A stretch of DNA of 64,000 bases from Cinclus cinclus (Eukaryota; Chordata; Aves; Passeriformes; Cinclidae). How positions within the stretch are numbered: the first letter of the stretch is position 1; each line of letters opens with the position of its first letter. Positions 44,671-59,074 of this stretch are shown here, piece by piece. A program made the position numbers and the translations under genes. The notes beneath the pieces are model-generated. The model ran no database searches. It was not told the DNA's origin and saw nothing but the letters and a program-made list of their open reading frames with translations. The stretch spans positions 15,723,151-15,787,150 of the forward strand of contig NC_085052.1 of assembly GCF_963662255.1 (NCBI RefSeq), written 5' to 3'.

Positions 44671-47600
44671 GCCAACCCATTTTCCAGGAGAAAATTTTTT
44701 TTTTTACAGGCAGATGCTCAGCCTTCAGCAGATGTGTAGGTCAGCTGCATGGTCTGAGTGTCCTTAGTTGATTAAGGAAGTCTTCCTTTGTGTTTCTGCA
44801 GAAATTAGGCTTAAGTCATGATTGAACTGGACTTTTTATGATTGTTATGCAAAACCACTGTGAATTTAAAAGCCTAAATAACTCAGGCTTTTACAACAAA
44901 AATAATTCATTGTCATACTACTCCTTTTCATGGGGCTGCCTGTTAGAGGCAATGTGAATTCTGGCTCAAGTTTTCAATTCTGCTGTGTGAAGACTTGACA
45001 GTTACTCAAATTTTCACCTTTCCCCATTCTTTTTCTCTTTCTGCCTCTCCCTCTCTCTGGATCACAAGTGCTGACTTTAATGCTCAACATGAGCAGTAAG
45101 TCTCTCAGAGTTTTCCTGTGACCAAAAAAATTGAAAGATAAGTAAGATTTTTCTGGTCAGAAATTGACTGTTACTGATTCATTGAAACAAATCCAAGTGG
45201 CTGTTGGAATGTGGGTAAATATGCTGTAATGAATCACTAGTGACCTCTGAGGGGAAGATAATGTGTCAGAGATTGCCTACAGATACATCTTGTAGACTGG
45301 TATGGAAGATGGCTGTTTCCATATTCCCCAATAGGTACAGGGAAGGCACTTGAAATAAATCTTATAAGAAGCAGGGTGGCTGGCATATGGTGTTATTCCC
45401 CTTCCAGTCACATCCAACTCAACTCAGCAGTGGCTGGCGCAGTTATCGTTGTCCTTTAATGGTCCATGAAAATGAACTTTTGATCCCAGTCCTGTTTTAA
45501 GTAAACAGATGACCCCATCAAGCAACACCATCCCATTTGGGAGCTCAGCAGAGGCTAAAGCTAGCAGTAAAAGATCTGCCATTTACAGACACTGCTAGTG
45601 AGCTGTGAACTTTTATCCAGGGGGTGATGGTGGTGAAAGGACACAGGAGGAAGTAGGAGGAGTGACACTTGGGCCTTACCAATTTATGGTCAGGTTTTTT
45701 TAACTCCAGTTCTTTCTGTCAGAAGAAATGTTGGCAATGAATGATATTATCCATGAATAAACTCGTGAGGAAGAAAAGGTTAGTAACCCTCCTGCCTCTC
45801 CTAGAGGTTGCCTGTGCAGTGGCAGGAGAGAGTTCATATCTGGTTCAACTGTCCCCTGACTGCAGTGGCAGTCCAACACCCTGCTGCTTTTAGCTGGAGT
45901 GATGCTGAAGGATGGCGGTCAGCACACGTGCAAACCCCGACCCTGTGGAGCTGCACTGGGTGATAAAGTGAGTAAGTGCCTCTAGCAGAAATTGTGTGCA
46001 GACTGAACTCTTTTCTGTTTCAGTGCTAGAAACCAAAACTCTATTGCAACATGGTCTTCTTAAAGGCTGCCACAGGCCACTTCAAATTTGATCTTTAAAG
46101 TGTTTTTTCAGGAACAAGGAAAGTCGCTGTCTATAAACATTTCATTTTTTTTGTTTTTCAGATTATTGCAATCTTTCTTGTTAAGCCAAATTCATTAGTT
46201 TAAACTTAAGGATTGCCTTATGCCATAAAGCTGGATAACCTTTTTTTTCAGTTTGTCTGGGGGAAGGGAAGGGAGCTGTGCGGCCTTTCACCTTCCAGCT
46301 TTACAAGCAAAGCCAAACTTCTGGGCAATCACTGCAAAATGCTTTTTCCCTCCCCCTCTTCCAGTGATGGCTGCAAACAAAGGTCTTTAGGGCTGGCTAC
46401 TCCAGACTTCAGGACTTTTAAAGGTCTTTACTTGACTGGAGATCAAAGGTTTCTCCTTAAAGAGTTTATCACTCAGACAACTCTGCAGTTAGCATTTCAA
46501 ACTGGGTTTACAAGTCAAATAATTTAGCAATTTCTTCTAACCATGTGGCCTTATGCAGAGGCTGCTGGATGCCAATTATAGCACCATTATGACATGGAGT
46601 GCAGCACTATCTATTGACAAATGTGTGTACCCTTTTCACCATTCTTTACTGCAGAAAGAAGAGGTTTCCACATATTCTGACTAGGTCCCAGACTGCTCAG
46701 CTGGGGTTTGAGTTCCCTTCCTGGGATTGTGGATTCCTTCTTTGTCACCTTGAGTATGGCTCTTCAGCTCTCTGTACCCTGGCAGAAAATGTTTTTCTCC
46801 TTGGAAAGCATAAGACCAATGAAGATAAGTAACTGGATGGTGGGCATTATTATCATTGGTATAAAATGCAGTAATATGACTAAAACAGGGTCTTAAACAT
46901 TTTTCAAATGTCCCTGACCATTAACCCTTTTCTTTTCAATGTTGCTATCAGACTGTCCTGACACTAGGAAAAAGAGATTGGTGTGTGCAGGCCAAGCCAA
47001 TGACCAAAACACTGTTGTTAGCAGACCTGAACCAGCAGCTCTATCATTTTAGCTGCTTGAGTCCAGAGCTCTGTTAATTTTCCATGCTAGGTTATCATCT
47101 GTTATGTTGTTGTAGGTTTCCTTGCTGTGTTAATCACTTTAAGGTTCTTACAAAAGTGCAGTGAACAGTGACACTAGCACCCATCTTGGATTTGTATAGC
47201 TTTTCCTCTGACAAGGCAAAGAAATGGTGCCATTGAATTTTGGGGATGGTGAAACTTATGTTTCTGTTACTCCTTTACACACATCATCACAAAAAATATT
47301 ACCTGTTTACACATGCTGTACTTTAATTTGGATGTAAAATTATGGTAGCAATATCAGCTGCCCCTTAAATTGTCAGAAGAGTAATACATGGGATTCATTG
47401 AAGGGAACATGCCTAGGCTTACACAAACAATCAGCCTGTTGTAAGCAGAGCTATGCAAGAAGTGTTATATATCCCATATATCCCTTCTTTATGCACCTGG
47501 AGGGAGGTTTTGCTCTGCCTGCTAACTCTGGAGGCACAGGGTCTGACTTTAGCTGGCAATTCCAGAACAGATGCATTTTATGGTAACAGAAAGAGAAAAA

Positions 47601-50600
47601 GTCAGTGGGTAGGGTTTTTCAGACAAAAGGCAGAATAGTTTCTCAGAGCTCCTGTGCAACCAGTAGTATACTCAGTATTTAGGCAACATTATCAATTGTA
47701 GTTTAGCTGGCTAATCGTTTTCAATTCAAAGTGCATGGAAAGGTAAGGAAAAATGTCAGCATGCTAGGAGTAATTTGTGACATATATTTTTCCCAGATGA
47801 ACATTCTGTCTTGTACATGCCAATCATGATGTAGGCTGCTATGTTCAGAATTATGGATGAATGAGCACTCAGTAGAAGAATTGCATGTTTTTATTAAAGA
47901 AATGGTGTGTTCTACCTGCACCTGCAAGGTGCACCAAAGTGCACCAAAGGCTGATCAAGGATAGCTTTTAATTTAGGGTATATTAGGGGTACATTAAGGA
48001 CAAATACTCCCTCTGATTTTACATAATAATGGTATCCACTAAGCATCCTGATAACTTAACAATGTTAAATTCTTAGGAAGCATTTTGATCATCAGACCCT
48101 TTCCCTCACAGAGAGGGTAGTTATTTTCTACACCATTTGAATTATATAGCTTCTATTCCCCAGGCTGACAGTTTCTACAAGAAGCCAAGGTCCTTCACAC
48201 AAACACATTGCAGAGGAACACAGAGTGTTGCATCCTTCTCCTGACCAGATTTTGCATGCTAGCCTGTCCTTGCGCAGTGTCTATGCAATGCAGAAAGCTT
48301 TTGCAGAGAAAATTGAAGATAATAATGATAGTGGTATGATATCAAGATAGCACTATCTAATGCAGGGACCATGCAATGTAATGTACAAAAGCAAGGTATA
48401 ATTCAGAAGAAAACATCACTTGAGTTGATAAGCAAAATTCCACTTGAATTTGAAAAACCAGGCTTTATCTAGCCAAAACATCTTCCAGGACTTCTCTAGC
48501 AACCCATTTAGGCAGGAGTCCTATAAAGAGATTATCTTATTCATTTTATTACTATTTAAAATGTTATAGCATCTAGGAATCTGTAGCATGAACCAGGAGT
48601 CTAAAAGAGCATTTTCTAACACATCTTTGTTCTCAATAAGCTACAAATCTTGAGGGCCCTAGATGCATTAATTTTTTACTAGATATGCTCAGGATGTCAC
48701 TCAGAAGAGGGGAAATAGCAATTATGTTTCCCTTTCATCTAATTGCCTACTAATGCAAGTTGCCATCCAAGCCATAGGAAATATGAGTCATACCTTGGCT
48801 GGGTGACATGCTTCACCCTCTTGCTGGGAAGGTATTCCTAACCACAGAGCCTCCAGCAGCATGCTAGAGTGTTCAGCTCTGGGGAAGAAGTTTGACCTTA
48901 CTTGAAATTGTGCCAGACCATGATTATAAATATTCACTGGTCTGGTCAGGAAGCAGGATGCTATCACAGGAGCTGGAGTTCTTCTCTGCAAGTGGCTTGT
49001 CTGTACCTTAATGAAGTTGTACATCTTTTGAAGAAAGCTTGATTAGGCTGAGGATGAGTTTGGTGTCAATTTGGTTACCATGTTGATGAGATGGCTACTT
49101 GAGCGTAGAGCTGGTGTGTTCAACTCTGCTTTTCACAGCGCTGCCTGCAACCTTAGCTCTGTATAACTCAAGATTTCTAATGATGAGTGTGCTTGATTTT
49201 TGAGAGAATAATACTTTGAAAGATGAAAGTTAAGCTTCTAGGGACTCTAATTCCAAAGGCTCAGGTTTTACCCTCCGTGATGTAGTTCAATTGTTTCTTG
49301 GGGTGACAGTACAGACCAGTGCACTGGGAGTCTATTTGCCATTGCAGTCCTGGGAACAGAGGTTAAAACTGACAAGAGTGAGGCAAGAAACAGCAGCACA
49401 GACTTACTGCAGAAATACTCAGATTTCCTAATGGACTATCACCTTTTCTGTGCCTGAATGTCAACATTGTCCACTTTATTATCTCTGTCTGGAAAGAGGA
49501 ATTGAATAAAAGATAGTCATAGACCTGAACCTTTCTGAGTGATTTATCAAGTAGTAGGAGAATTCTCAGTATGAGGGTTAAATCTGGAAAACAGCTGTGT
49601 TATGAACTGAATCAATGCAAAATACAAATTCCTTGTTCTCTCATGCCCTATTTGGTTTGTTCATTTTATTTCAATGTAGTAAATGGGGATCCAATTTTGC
49701 ATTCCTTACTCAAATGCACAATTAATGTAAAAGAATCCCCTTGTCTGAAAACAAGTTGTGAAAGGTCTGAGTTAAAACAGCAGGACCAGGCAGTAAGTCA
49801 TACACTGCAGAATAATAACTTCTTAACAAAATATCATCATGTGCCACAAAAACTAGGAACTAAAATATTCACACTGACCATAAAAATATCTTTCTACACT
49901 TCACCACATCCTAAGGTATGTTTTCTTTTGGAAGTAATGTATAATATATTCCTACCATTTCTATTGCTTGGTGAAGTGGTTCTTGCAAAGTTTACTATCT
50001 GCTGATGTAAGGTGGGGGGAGGAAGTAGAGGGGGAAAGAGCTTGTTATTAAATTTTAATTTTGAGAGAAACTATATTAATATGCCAATATCTTGCAGGAA
50101 TTATTTTACAGATAGTTTTACTTTGGCAACAAGGTAGTAATTTTTATATCAGAGCTAGTAATTTTTATCAAAAGCAATATATGTTATCATGGCACTGCTC
50201 TGTAAAATACCTTCTTTGACACTGCTATTGCAGGCAATTGCTATCTAGTCACAAAACCCATTCTCAAAATGTATCAAGCTTGGCTATCAAAACAGGTATG
50301 GTACTTGTTTCTACTATTCTTAAAGGAAAACTCACCATCAGTGTCCCTTTTATAATAGTTAAAACTTTCTTTGAAATCCAGAAAAAAAATACTCAGAGCT
50401 ATATTATAACTATCTATTCCTGCATTAATTTGTTTTTGAAATTAATAAAGGTTTTTTCATTTTGAGTATAGAGAATTGTTCTAGTAGAGTTCACTGTATT
50501 GCACCACCCAAACATCTTCATTCTCTTCTCCAGGGTACCATCAGTACAGCAAGTTTTCCCTTTAGCCATTCAATTGGGAACAAAGATGAATTTAAAATAT

Positions 50601-53600
50601 GGGCTAATGTGAACAGTATTCCAGATGAGGCTTGAACAACACCTTCTCCAGTGTTATGAATGTTTGCCTATTTCCACTGAAAGTGCCTCACCTCATATAT
50701 TCCAGGATCACTTTTGGCTTTTCGCAGCCATATCATGTTGGCAGCTCAGTCTTTCCATGATCAGGTAATACCTCCTGACCTTTTATTTTTCCTTCAGTGG
50801 TTTCCAGCTGATGAGAATTATTGGTCTCATCTTAGTCTAATTTTAATTCTCGCTATTAGTTGTTAAATGTTCCCTTTATACATTAATTTTCATGCCACTA
50901 GAACAGTCTTGAGTGCCATTCTCTTTTGGACACTATCACCCTCTTGATTTTTTGCCGTTTTATGAAATGATATGGTCACAAAACTGATCCCTGTGAAATT
51001 AGAGTAGTAACTTCTCACCCAACCACCTCTGACCAAATATTACTTCTTTTAGAACCTCCCCCCTAGCAAAATCCTCATCCACCTCACACCTTCTCTACCT
51101 TAACTAGCAACACCTACAAAACACAGCACCAAGTGCTCCACTGCAGGCTTTTACTGGTGCCCAGAAATTCAGTTATTTCTTCAAAACAAACCACCATGAA
51201 ATGCCTCATCCAATCTGATATATTTACCATGAATTCTCACTGGTAGAACTGAGCTTTGTATGTTATTTCTGTACAACATCTTATGAAACAATCCTTAACT
51301 TGTCAGGAAAAATTTAAAATGTATGTATATCAAATATGGAGATGGTATTGTTAACAGCTGCAGCTTTTTGATACATGACTGCAATATTCAATCGCTAATT
51401 CCTCCCATAACAGAGGGGACAGAATGCAGAAGAAGCAGGATAATGCTTTTTATATGCTTGTCTGACTTGCTTTTTTTGTCTGTTTCTCCACTGAAAATCA
51501 AAGTTATTAAATTCTTTCAAAGTGGGTGAAAAGCATTTTTGTGACTACTGTTGTGCAAAAAATCAACTTTATTTATTGATTGATTAGATCTTTAGAATGT
51601 AGACCCGGCATAGTTGATCTGTACTGACAGAAAAACAAGATTCAAGAGATATTAATATTCCTTTAATTACACAGAGATTATGTATATACTAACTTCTTAA
51701 TGTATAAACTAATGCCTTAAATTCTGTACCAATTTATGACTTTACATTCTTTTGATATCTACATCTTTGTGAAGCATAATGGAATGGAGAAAGAAAAAGA
51801 GGAATTTTCTATTTTTCTGATATTTTTCTGTCTTCTGGACAACTTCAAGCAGATATAGTTGCCTATATAAAGCTATTTATATACTATTAAAAAAATTAAA
51901 TGTAGAGAGGCTTCAAAAAGTTTTCATGCTTGGAATCTCTTGTAAAATACCTTCTGTAATTTGTACATTAGCCATTCATTTAATAGTGGAAAATATTTAT
52001 AATTCCCAGACATAAGTTCCTATTTCTTGTTTCTTCCTATATATTTTTTAATCAATGACTTACTAGTTAATATTTATTTGGAAAAGGAAATAAATTGGTG
52101 GTTTGGACTAATATTTGGTCAGATGACAAGTACATGTAGCAAGGCACCAGAATCTTTCTCTGCAGAAAGGAAAGGACCCATGATAAATAGGCTTTTTCTC
52201 CTCAAAAAACAAGCCAACCAACAAAATTAAAATCAAACCACAAAAAAGCCCAAATAAACAAAAAATCCCAACAGCACATTTATAACGACTGAAATCCAGC
52301 TAAAAATTATAAGAAGGTAAACATTTTTGCAGATGACTTCAGACACCTGGTTTTGCAGCACAGAACCACCTGTGCAGCATCAAACATGAGAGGAAGGAAG
52401 TACAGTACAGAAGGTAAAAAGTACAGGGCAAGGCAATGTGATGTATCCCTTAGGTCAAACAAGAGGCTGTTTGTGAATGACCCTTCTGAGGTAGGGTATG
52501 GCTGCCCAAGACTGGAGCACTTCACAAAGGGATGCATAAATAGCAGTTGTTCACAGCAAGGGTTATACTATATGGCTATTAGAGTGAATGGAAGCAACTC
52601 ACTTCTTGCCAATGACAGGAAATAAGGTCAAGCAAAGATAACAGGTCTTTGAATTAGAGGTTTTCAAAATATTAGTCTTACGCCTTTAGTATGGAGTGAA
52701 TGAGTGGTTCTCTTCAAAATGTCCTGCTTCTGAAACTCAGGGACATTTGAAACAGAGCCCCTGAAACAGCAATCGTGAGGTTTTATATCTGCCTGCCCCA
52801 GCTTCACTTACTCCAGGAGGCAGTACTTTTAATAACATAGTCAGTCTGAATGCTAATAATTTAAAAGGCAGCTGAGGCCTTTTGGGATTTTGTTCAATCT
52901 GCATGTTCTGTCCAAAAAGAAGGGAGAAGAAACCATGTCAATGCTGTAACAGCACTGTTACACTTGCCTTAGAAAATAAATGCTTGTATAACAGCATCTT
53001 GTTTACTATTAATCTTTAATACCTCCATGTGCTGCAGGAATAGTTATCTTTTTCCATAACTCCTTAATGGATTAACTACATAATCAATTTCCAGAGTGAC
53101 CAAGACTTAGCTTTCTTCTTAGGCATTTCTTAAAGGAAATTTGATCTTTTCCTGTTACATGTTGCTGAATGTGACTCATAAATCATCATCCAAAACCAGT
53201 TGTTATTATCATATTTTACAATGTTAGCATTTAATTCTGAAATTTGTTAGGGAAATAGTTTTCCACTGATTTTTAGAGCTGCTGTCCTGTTATCTCTTAA
53301 AATCTTACAAAGTATTTTTTCTGTGTTTTAAAAACATGAAGCAACTGGATCTGTGACAGATATATGAAATTAAATCACAGACAAAAACTTAAGATAATTT
53401 AAACTCTTATGTATACATATCCTGTTCAGAAATCACACAATAAGTGAACCTGTATAAACTTTTTCCATGGTGGGGTGAGTTCAGTAGAGTGGATTCAAAA
53501 TTACTGGAGCTGCCAGCAATTGTGAGGATATGGGCAAAACATGAAAAAGAAAAATACTTTTTTTTTTGTAGCTCCTCTAGTAAAATAGTATATAATATTA

Positions 53601-55066
53601 ATTTTGTACTGATATTTTGTAATCAAAATCAAAAATTAAAAAAATAATTGAACACCAAATTACTTCTTACAGATATACAGCTGTAACTGTGTTAGTCTCA
53701 GCTGTGTACGTTTCCTATGTTTAGCAAGTATGCAATTTGTTTTTGCACATATGTTGTTCTTTCAATAAAATACAAATCACTGCTAAGTAATTTATGAATA
53801 GTTGGTAAATTTATGTAGCATAAACAGATAGACTCCATATTTTGTTCTAGGTTTGTGTACACGTTTGTGTTTCAAGTCAAATGTAAAAAGAATACTGAAT
53901 AAGGCAATTTTTTTTAAATAATAGAAAGTGTTGTCTGTCATTCTAACAAGAAAGGGTAAAAACTCTTGATAGACACTCATGTGTTAGTTGGGTTGAAAAA
54001 AAATTATCCCTTAAGCATAAGCAAGTTTCCTGATGCAGGGGTTTCATACCTTTCATACCATAGGGATGCCAAAATGACCATCTATGTAGATCAGCTGCAA
54101 GGCAAGAGAAGAAAAGAATTTCACGCTTTGTGTTCCTTTTGTAATGCTGCAGCTCCTCCTTTAAAATGACATAAAGCATACTTCCCCTTGGGGTTTTGCA
54201 TTTAAGTGAAAAATCTTTCTCCTTTTACATTATATGCTTTGTTCAGTAATAAAATGCCAGTGATGTTAATCAGATAGACAAAGATTGTTAAATAAATGAA
54301 AAAATTGTTTCTGGTAAAAATGTGCTGTTTAGGCAGAAGAAACATGAACCATTAGAATATATTTATTAAAAATAATGATTATAGATATGTTTAATTCCTA
54401 CATTACATTCTTCAATTTATAGAGTGATCTACAATCAATAATGAGATCTGTATTGAGAAAAAATGCTAGAAATTATTATATTTCAGCTACATTTTAAAGA
54501 TTGCTGGTTTTAAACTATAATAAGACAATGTTATGTAGTTAAAAATGTTTTCTTCATTACCATACATCTCTTTAAATGGTGGGAAACCATTTAGAAGGTT
54601 GTAGACCTCATCAAAAATTTAATCAAATTTGAATATTCAGCAGTCAAGTTATATTAATAATAATAATCAGGAAGAGTGGTCAGCTTTTCCCAAGGCAGGT
54701 GCATCCAAACATGCAGTAGCAACCAGGATTGGTCACATTGTTTCTGCTTCTCCTTCTTCAGGAAGGTTTATCTCATGCCCATTTCCCAACAGAAATCTCC
54801 ACATCTCCAGCTCCTTTTGGCCTGATTGACGAAGAGGTAAAGAAATAAATTTAGTTTTGCAACTCAGCCTCTGGCTTCTTGTCACAGATGTTATTGTTTA
54901 CTTTTTATAGTTCTCATACTGTTTACAATGATGTTACAAATCATGTTTACTCCTTTTTTACCCCCATTCTAATTTCACTTATTTTCAATAAAGGTTTTAT
55001 TGTGTTTTCCTTTAAACAGTCTGCGGAGTAGGATTAGCTTGACAATATATTCTAGTTTTGTGTGGC

Positions 55067-55101
55067 TATATATATATTTATATATATATATAAATATATA
55101 T
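55067..55101. repeat. TA-rich microsatellite
   Basis: Near-perfect TA dinucleotides interrupted by TTTA and TAAA over about 35 bp. Confidence 0.9.
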
Positions 55102-55548
55102 GCAAGATTTTCTCTCTCACATTGTTTATTTTCCTACTCTTCATTAATTTTAATGACTGTGTATTTCAACCATAAATTCTGAGCTCCGTGAGTAGTACCA
55201 AGCTCTGAGTGGTATTTGGCTTTCTTTCTTCCTTGAGTCTTTAACTTTTATTTAAAAACATATAAGAAATGGTGCCACATGTCCCCTTGAGTTATTCCTT
55301 ACTTGCATTTTTACCCAAAATTCACTGCCTGTGCTCAGTCTTTTATTCATCCATTATTCCACAAAGGGTGGCATTTTTCTAGGGTTAGACATTTTTTTTT
55401 TGGTAACCGTTTAAAGTTAAATATTTTATATGCTCTTGAGAGGTTTTCAACCCCTCCACATTTGCCATCTGTACCTGAAGATATATTAATTCAGTGAGCA
55501 GGCTGTGTTTCTGGGTGATGACTACACAGACCTCAATCATCCTTTTGC

Positions 55549-55585
55549 AGTTTTCACTCACAAACTTATTTTGTGAGTGAAAACT
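55549..55585. repeat. Perfect 16-bp-stem inverted repeat
   Basis: AGTTTTCACTCACAAA pairs exactly with TTTGTGAGTGAAAACT around a 5-base CTTAT loop. AAACTTATTTTG also occurs as a direct repeat at 55562-55573 and 55581-55592, suggesting a local template-switch duplication rather than a transposon end. Confidence 0.9.
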
Positions 55586-58500
55586 TATTTTGCAGCCTTA
55601 TTTGAGATGTAGCTTGAGATTGGTCTATCCTGCACAGAGTCACTATGAATTTAGTGAGTACTGCGGTCACAATGCATTTTCTTTATGTTTTTCTTAATAA
55701 GGATATGAATTGTCATTATTCTTGTTTCACATATTGTTCAGCATGCTTCAGTTTATGACTGCCTGCATACTTCAATACAGATTTTTCAACTCCTCAATTT
55801 ATGTCCCAGCTGCTGCAGTTTTAGTATGGTTACTGTGCTTTATGTGTCCTTTCTAACTCAACCTTTTAAAGGAGAACTCCTAAGAATATAGGATCCTACA
55901 TAGGCTGAAATTCCTGAGGTTTTGAATAAAAAATGTTTATGCATCACTTTACAAATTTGATTACAAACTTGAGTCCTTCTGCCTTGTCATATTTTAAATC
56001 TATACAGGTGCATGTTTTTTTCTTCTCTGGCTTTACATGTATGGACTTTCTCTGTCTGTTGTAGCCACATCCAAAAACATTAATATTGTATCTGAGGTGC
56101 CTGCTGAGCATTTCCGACACTTACCCTGGGAGGGGTGCACATGTTAGTAATGATATCTCCAGCTGCTGCTAAATAAATCATAATGCCATCTTAAAAACAT
56201 TGACAAAATAGAACCAGATTCCATATTGAAAGCTGGCCAATCTTTCATATGAATGTCTTTCACAGAAATTCCTGGGCACCTGTTATAAGACTTACTCTTC
56301 ACTTTTAATTAAAAGATATACATAAGTATTTTTATTAAATACCTAAGCACACATGGTCATCTCTTTTTATCTTTTCCATAGAGTAGAAAATCATCTGCCA
56401 AGTATTTTACTCTGTGCAAAGTTTGTGGTTTGGGGGTCATGTTGAAATGTGTAACAAGCAAGATGAAAAAGAATGGATGTAAAACTATGAAACTGTTTGT
56501 ATATCCAATACATAAAATGCAGGCACTTCACTTTTATTTGTCTTGCGCTGCTTTCTAGAAATGAAAACATAATCATAGAATAATTTCCTGCTGGAGTATG
56601 TTAGAGAATAAGTATTACCCATATTTTAATAATAAGGAATGAAAACACACATGGGATAGGATTTTGAAATAACTTAATGGTACTTCCATATTTTTTACAT
56701 ATAGGTACCCAGATGAAATCAAATTCATCAGCATTGAAGGTTGCTTCATTATTTTTCTCTTTTTCTATTCTATGGTGAATGGATTGGCTTCTACCTTTCT
56801 GTCTGTAATGTTCTCTGCACTTTTTAATCTTTTATTCTGTATTACCCGACTTCTGTTCTTCCTGAGGCAAAATGCAAAAATACCCAGTTACAAAATTTAC
56901 CACTGGCCGGAGCACTCAAATTTACCGGTAACTCTTAATTCAAAGTCTCCGTGTTCCTTTATGATTTTCTTTCATGGGGGCTAAGTAATCCTTTTTAACA
57001 GTCTCTTTCAGAAATATGACTTTGAGACAATTTCCCCCTGCATATCTGTAAGCTGTGCAGAACAGTCTGCTTTCAAGACAGGATTTCAGGTAGTCTTTAA
57101 TGTCTTTTAATCCTGCTATTTGTTGTCCTTTTGAAACAGTTTATTCTTATTGCCTTAGCCAAATGCCATAACAGAAGAGTAATGGTAGCTGTCTTAAGAG
57201 GAAATAAATGAGACTCTTAGGTGCAGAGAAGAGAGAAGAATATGTAGGCCAAGGAATGTACTTGAACCATTGGCTGTTCTGCACAGTGGGGGAAGTACAG
57301 TGTATGTTCAGAGGAAACCAATGTTGTTAATATTAGCCCACCATTTTCAGTGCACAAGGTTCCTGTCGTGCTGAAACGCCGTGTCAGACAAGAGCTATTA
57401 AGAGCAAACTTAACAACAGGAACTAGTGGAAATTTACTTGTATATGTTCTGATAGAAGTCACCAGTGACTAGTACATGTGTTAGTTTGAAATAATTTCAA
57501 CACCGTGTGTGTGCACAAGTGAGAATTACCAGCAAGAATCTTATATTGGGGTGGTGTACCACATATCTTTTAATTTAAGCTTTGTAAAAAATATTGCCAA
57601 ATCAGGAGGCCCCTGCATGCCTTTTGTTTAACTTGATGTATATATTGCCTAACACCTTTAAGAAACTGTAAAAGCATTGTTTATGCAAAGAGAATCCCTG
57701 ACATTGTGTGCCAAGTTCAATATTAGCATGGTTTACAGACTATTCCCATGCCCACAGGGCTAGAAATTCTGCCCAAGGCCACAGGAAGGGTGTAGTCTAG
57801 TTTGGAGTGACTTAATATGAGGCAGGATGTGATACAAGTACTGGATGCTAGAAAGTAATAAAGCATTTTAGATTAAAGGTAGAACTTACATGTTTTTATT
57901 TTCTAGTTTAAATGTATGCAAAGGAATGATAAGAAGTTGGGGGTTTTTGTTTGTTTTTATTGTTTGTTCCCTTAATCTTGTTCTTGAATCTATTTTATTC
58001 TGTTAATATTGCATAGGTAACCATGTATATGTTAGAAGCATATTCTGTTCATTAGTCTCTTTTCTTGCAGTAGAATACTCAATAGACAGCCATTTAATTT
58101 TAAGCTAATTTAAAAGACATTGATAGTGTAAAATAAAATGAATCTAGAGCTAAAATTTAATGGATAAACCACTGAGATTATTAAAACTGTTCCATATAAT
58201 AAATAAAAAAGGGAAGTAAAAAAAGTCTGGGATACTGTCATACACAAAGTACGCAAAACATTTCATCTGCTTTCTGGCATTAACCCAGCTGAGGCCTAGC
58301 TACCATGTAAAAAACAAATTAAACTAACATCCATCAAGGTGAAAGATAATTATTGCTTGTGTCAGACAACACCTGTTTTTGCAGCATTCCTCAACTGAGT
58401 TAAACTAGAGACATGCTGAAGTTTTCCACTGAATTTTACATTTGACATTTGCCTGCAGCAATTGTGTCTGTGAAACACCTTCACCTCTTCCTTTGTTTAC

Positions 58501-59054
58501 TTTTTGGATAAGCTAAAATGGTAAAATACTGAACAGAAAATTTTAAAAAGTAATTAGAAAATTCAGCAGCAACATATGTAAAATTTTTGATGGATGTTTA
58601 CTGAAAATGTTGCGATAGTCAGTCTTTTGTGAGGTCTACCTACAGATCTGTTGAAAACATTGATTTGGTAATGAATTCTGCTTACATTATTCGGGTGAGT
58701 AATCCCACTTACTTCAGTAGAAGTTTGCAAGAGTTCAAGTAGCAGTTCCTAGATAATGCCATAATGTACTCATGCTATCTTTAAGCAACACTGCATACAT
58801 AGGTGGTAAGGCAAGGTGTTCATCCTATTACATAAAGCAATCCGTATTTCAGGCACTGATTTCACAACAAAGTCCTGCTTTAGTTGTGCCAAGACAGCTT
58901 AGAATCCATGGATCTAAGTGAATTCTGTTACATGAAAAGCAGTGGTACATATGAACAGTACAGCTTTCACAGGTCATTTCAGAGAAGGATTTGGAATTTT
59001 ACATTTTTTAAATTGTTTGTTTTGGTTTGGTTTTTTGTTTGTTTCTGTGTCCTT

Positions 59055-59074
59055 CCCCCCCCCCCCCCCCCCCC
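59055..59074. repeat. Poly(C) tract, 20 bases
   Basis: Twenty uninterrupted cytosines followed by T5 and preceded by T/G-rich simple sequence (59006-59045). On the - strand this is a G20 run able to form a quadruplex. The exact length may be an assembly estimate. Confidence 0.85.

Noticed and set aside
56560..56610. AATCATAGAATAATTTC as a CR1 LINE terminus
   Set aside because: Only about 12 bases recall the bird CR1 end; no further match follows.
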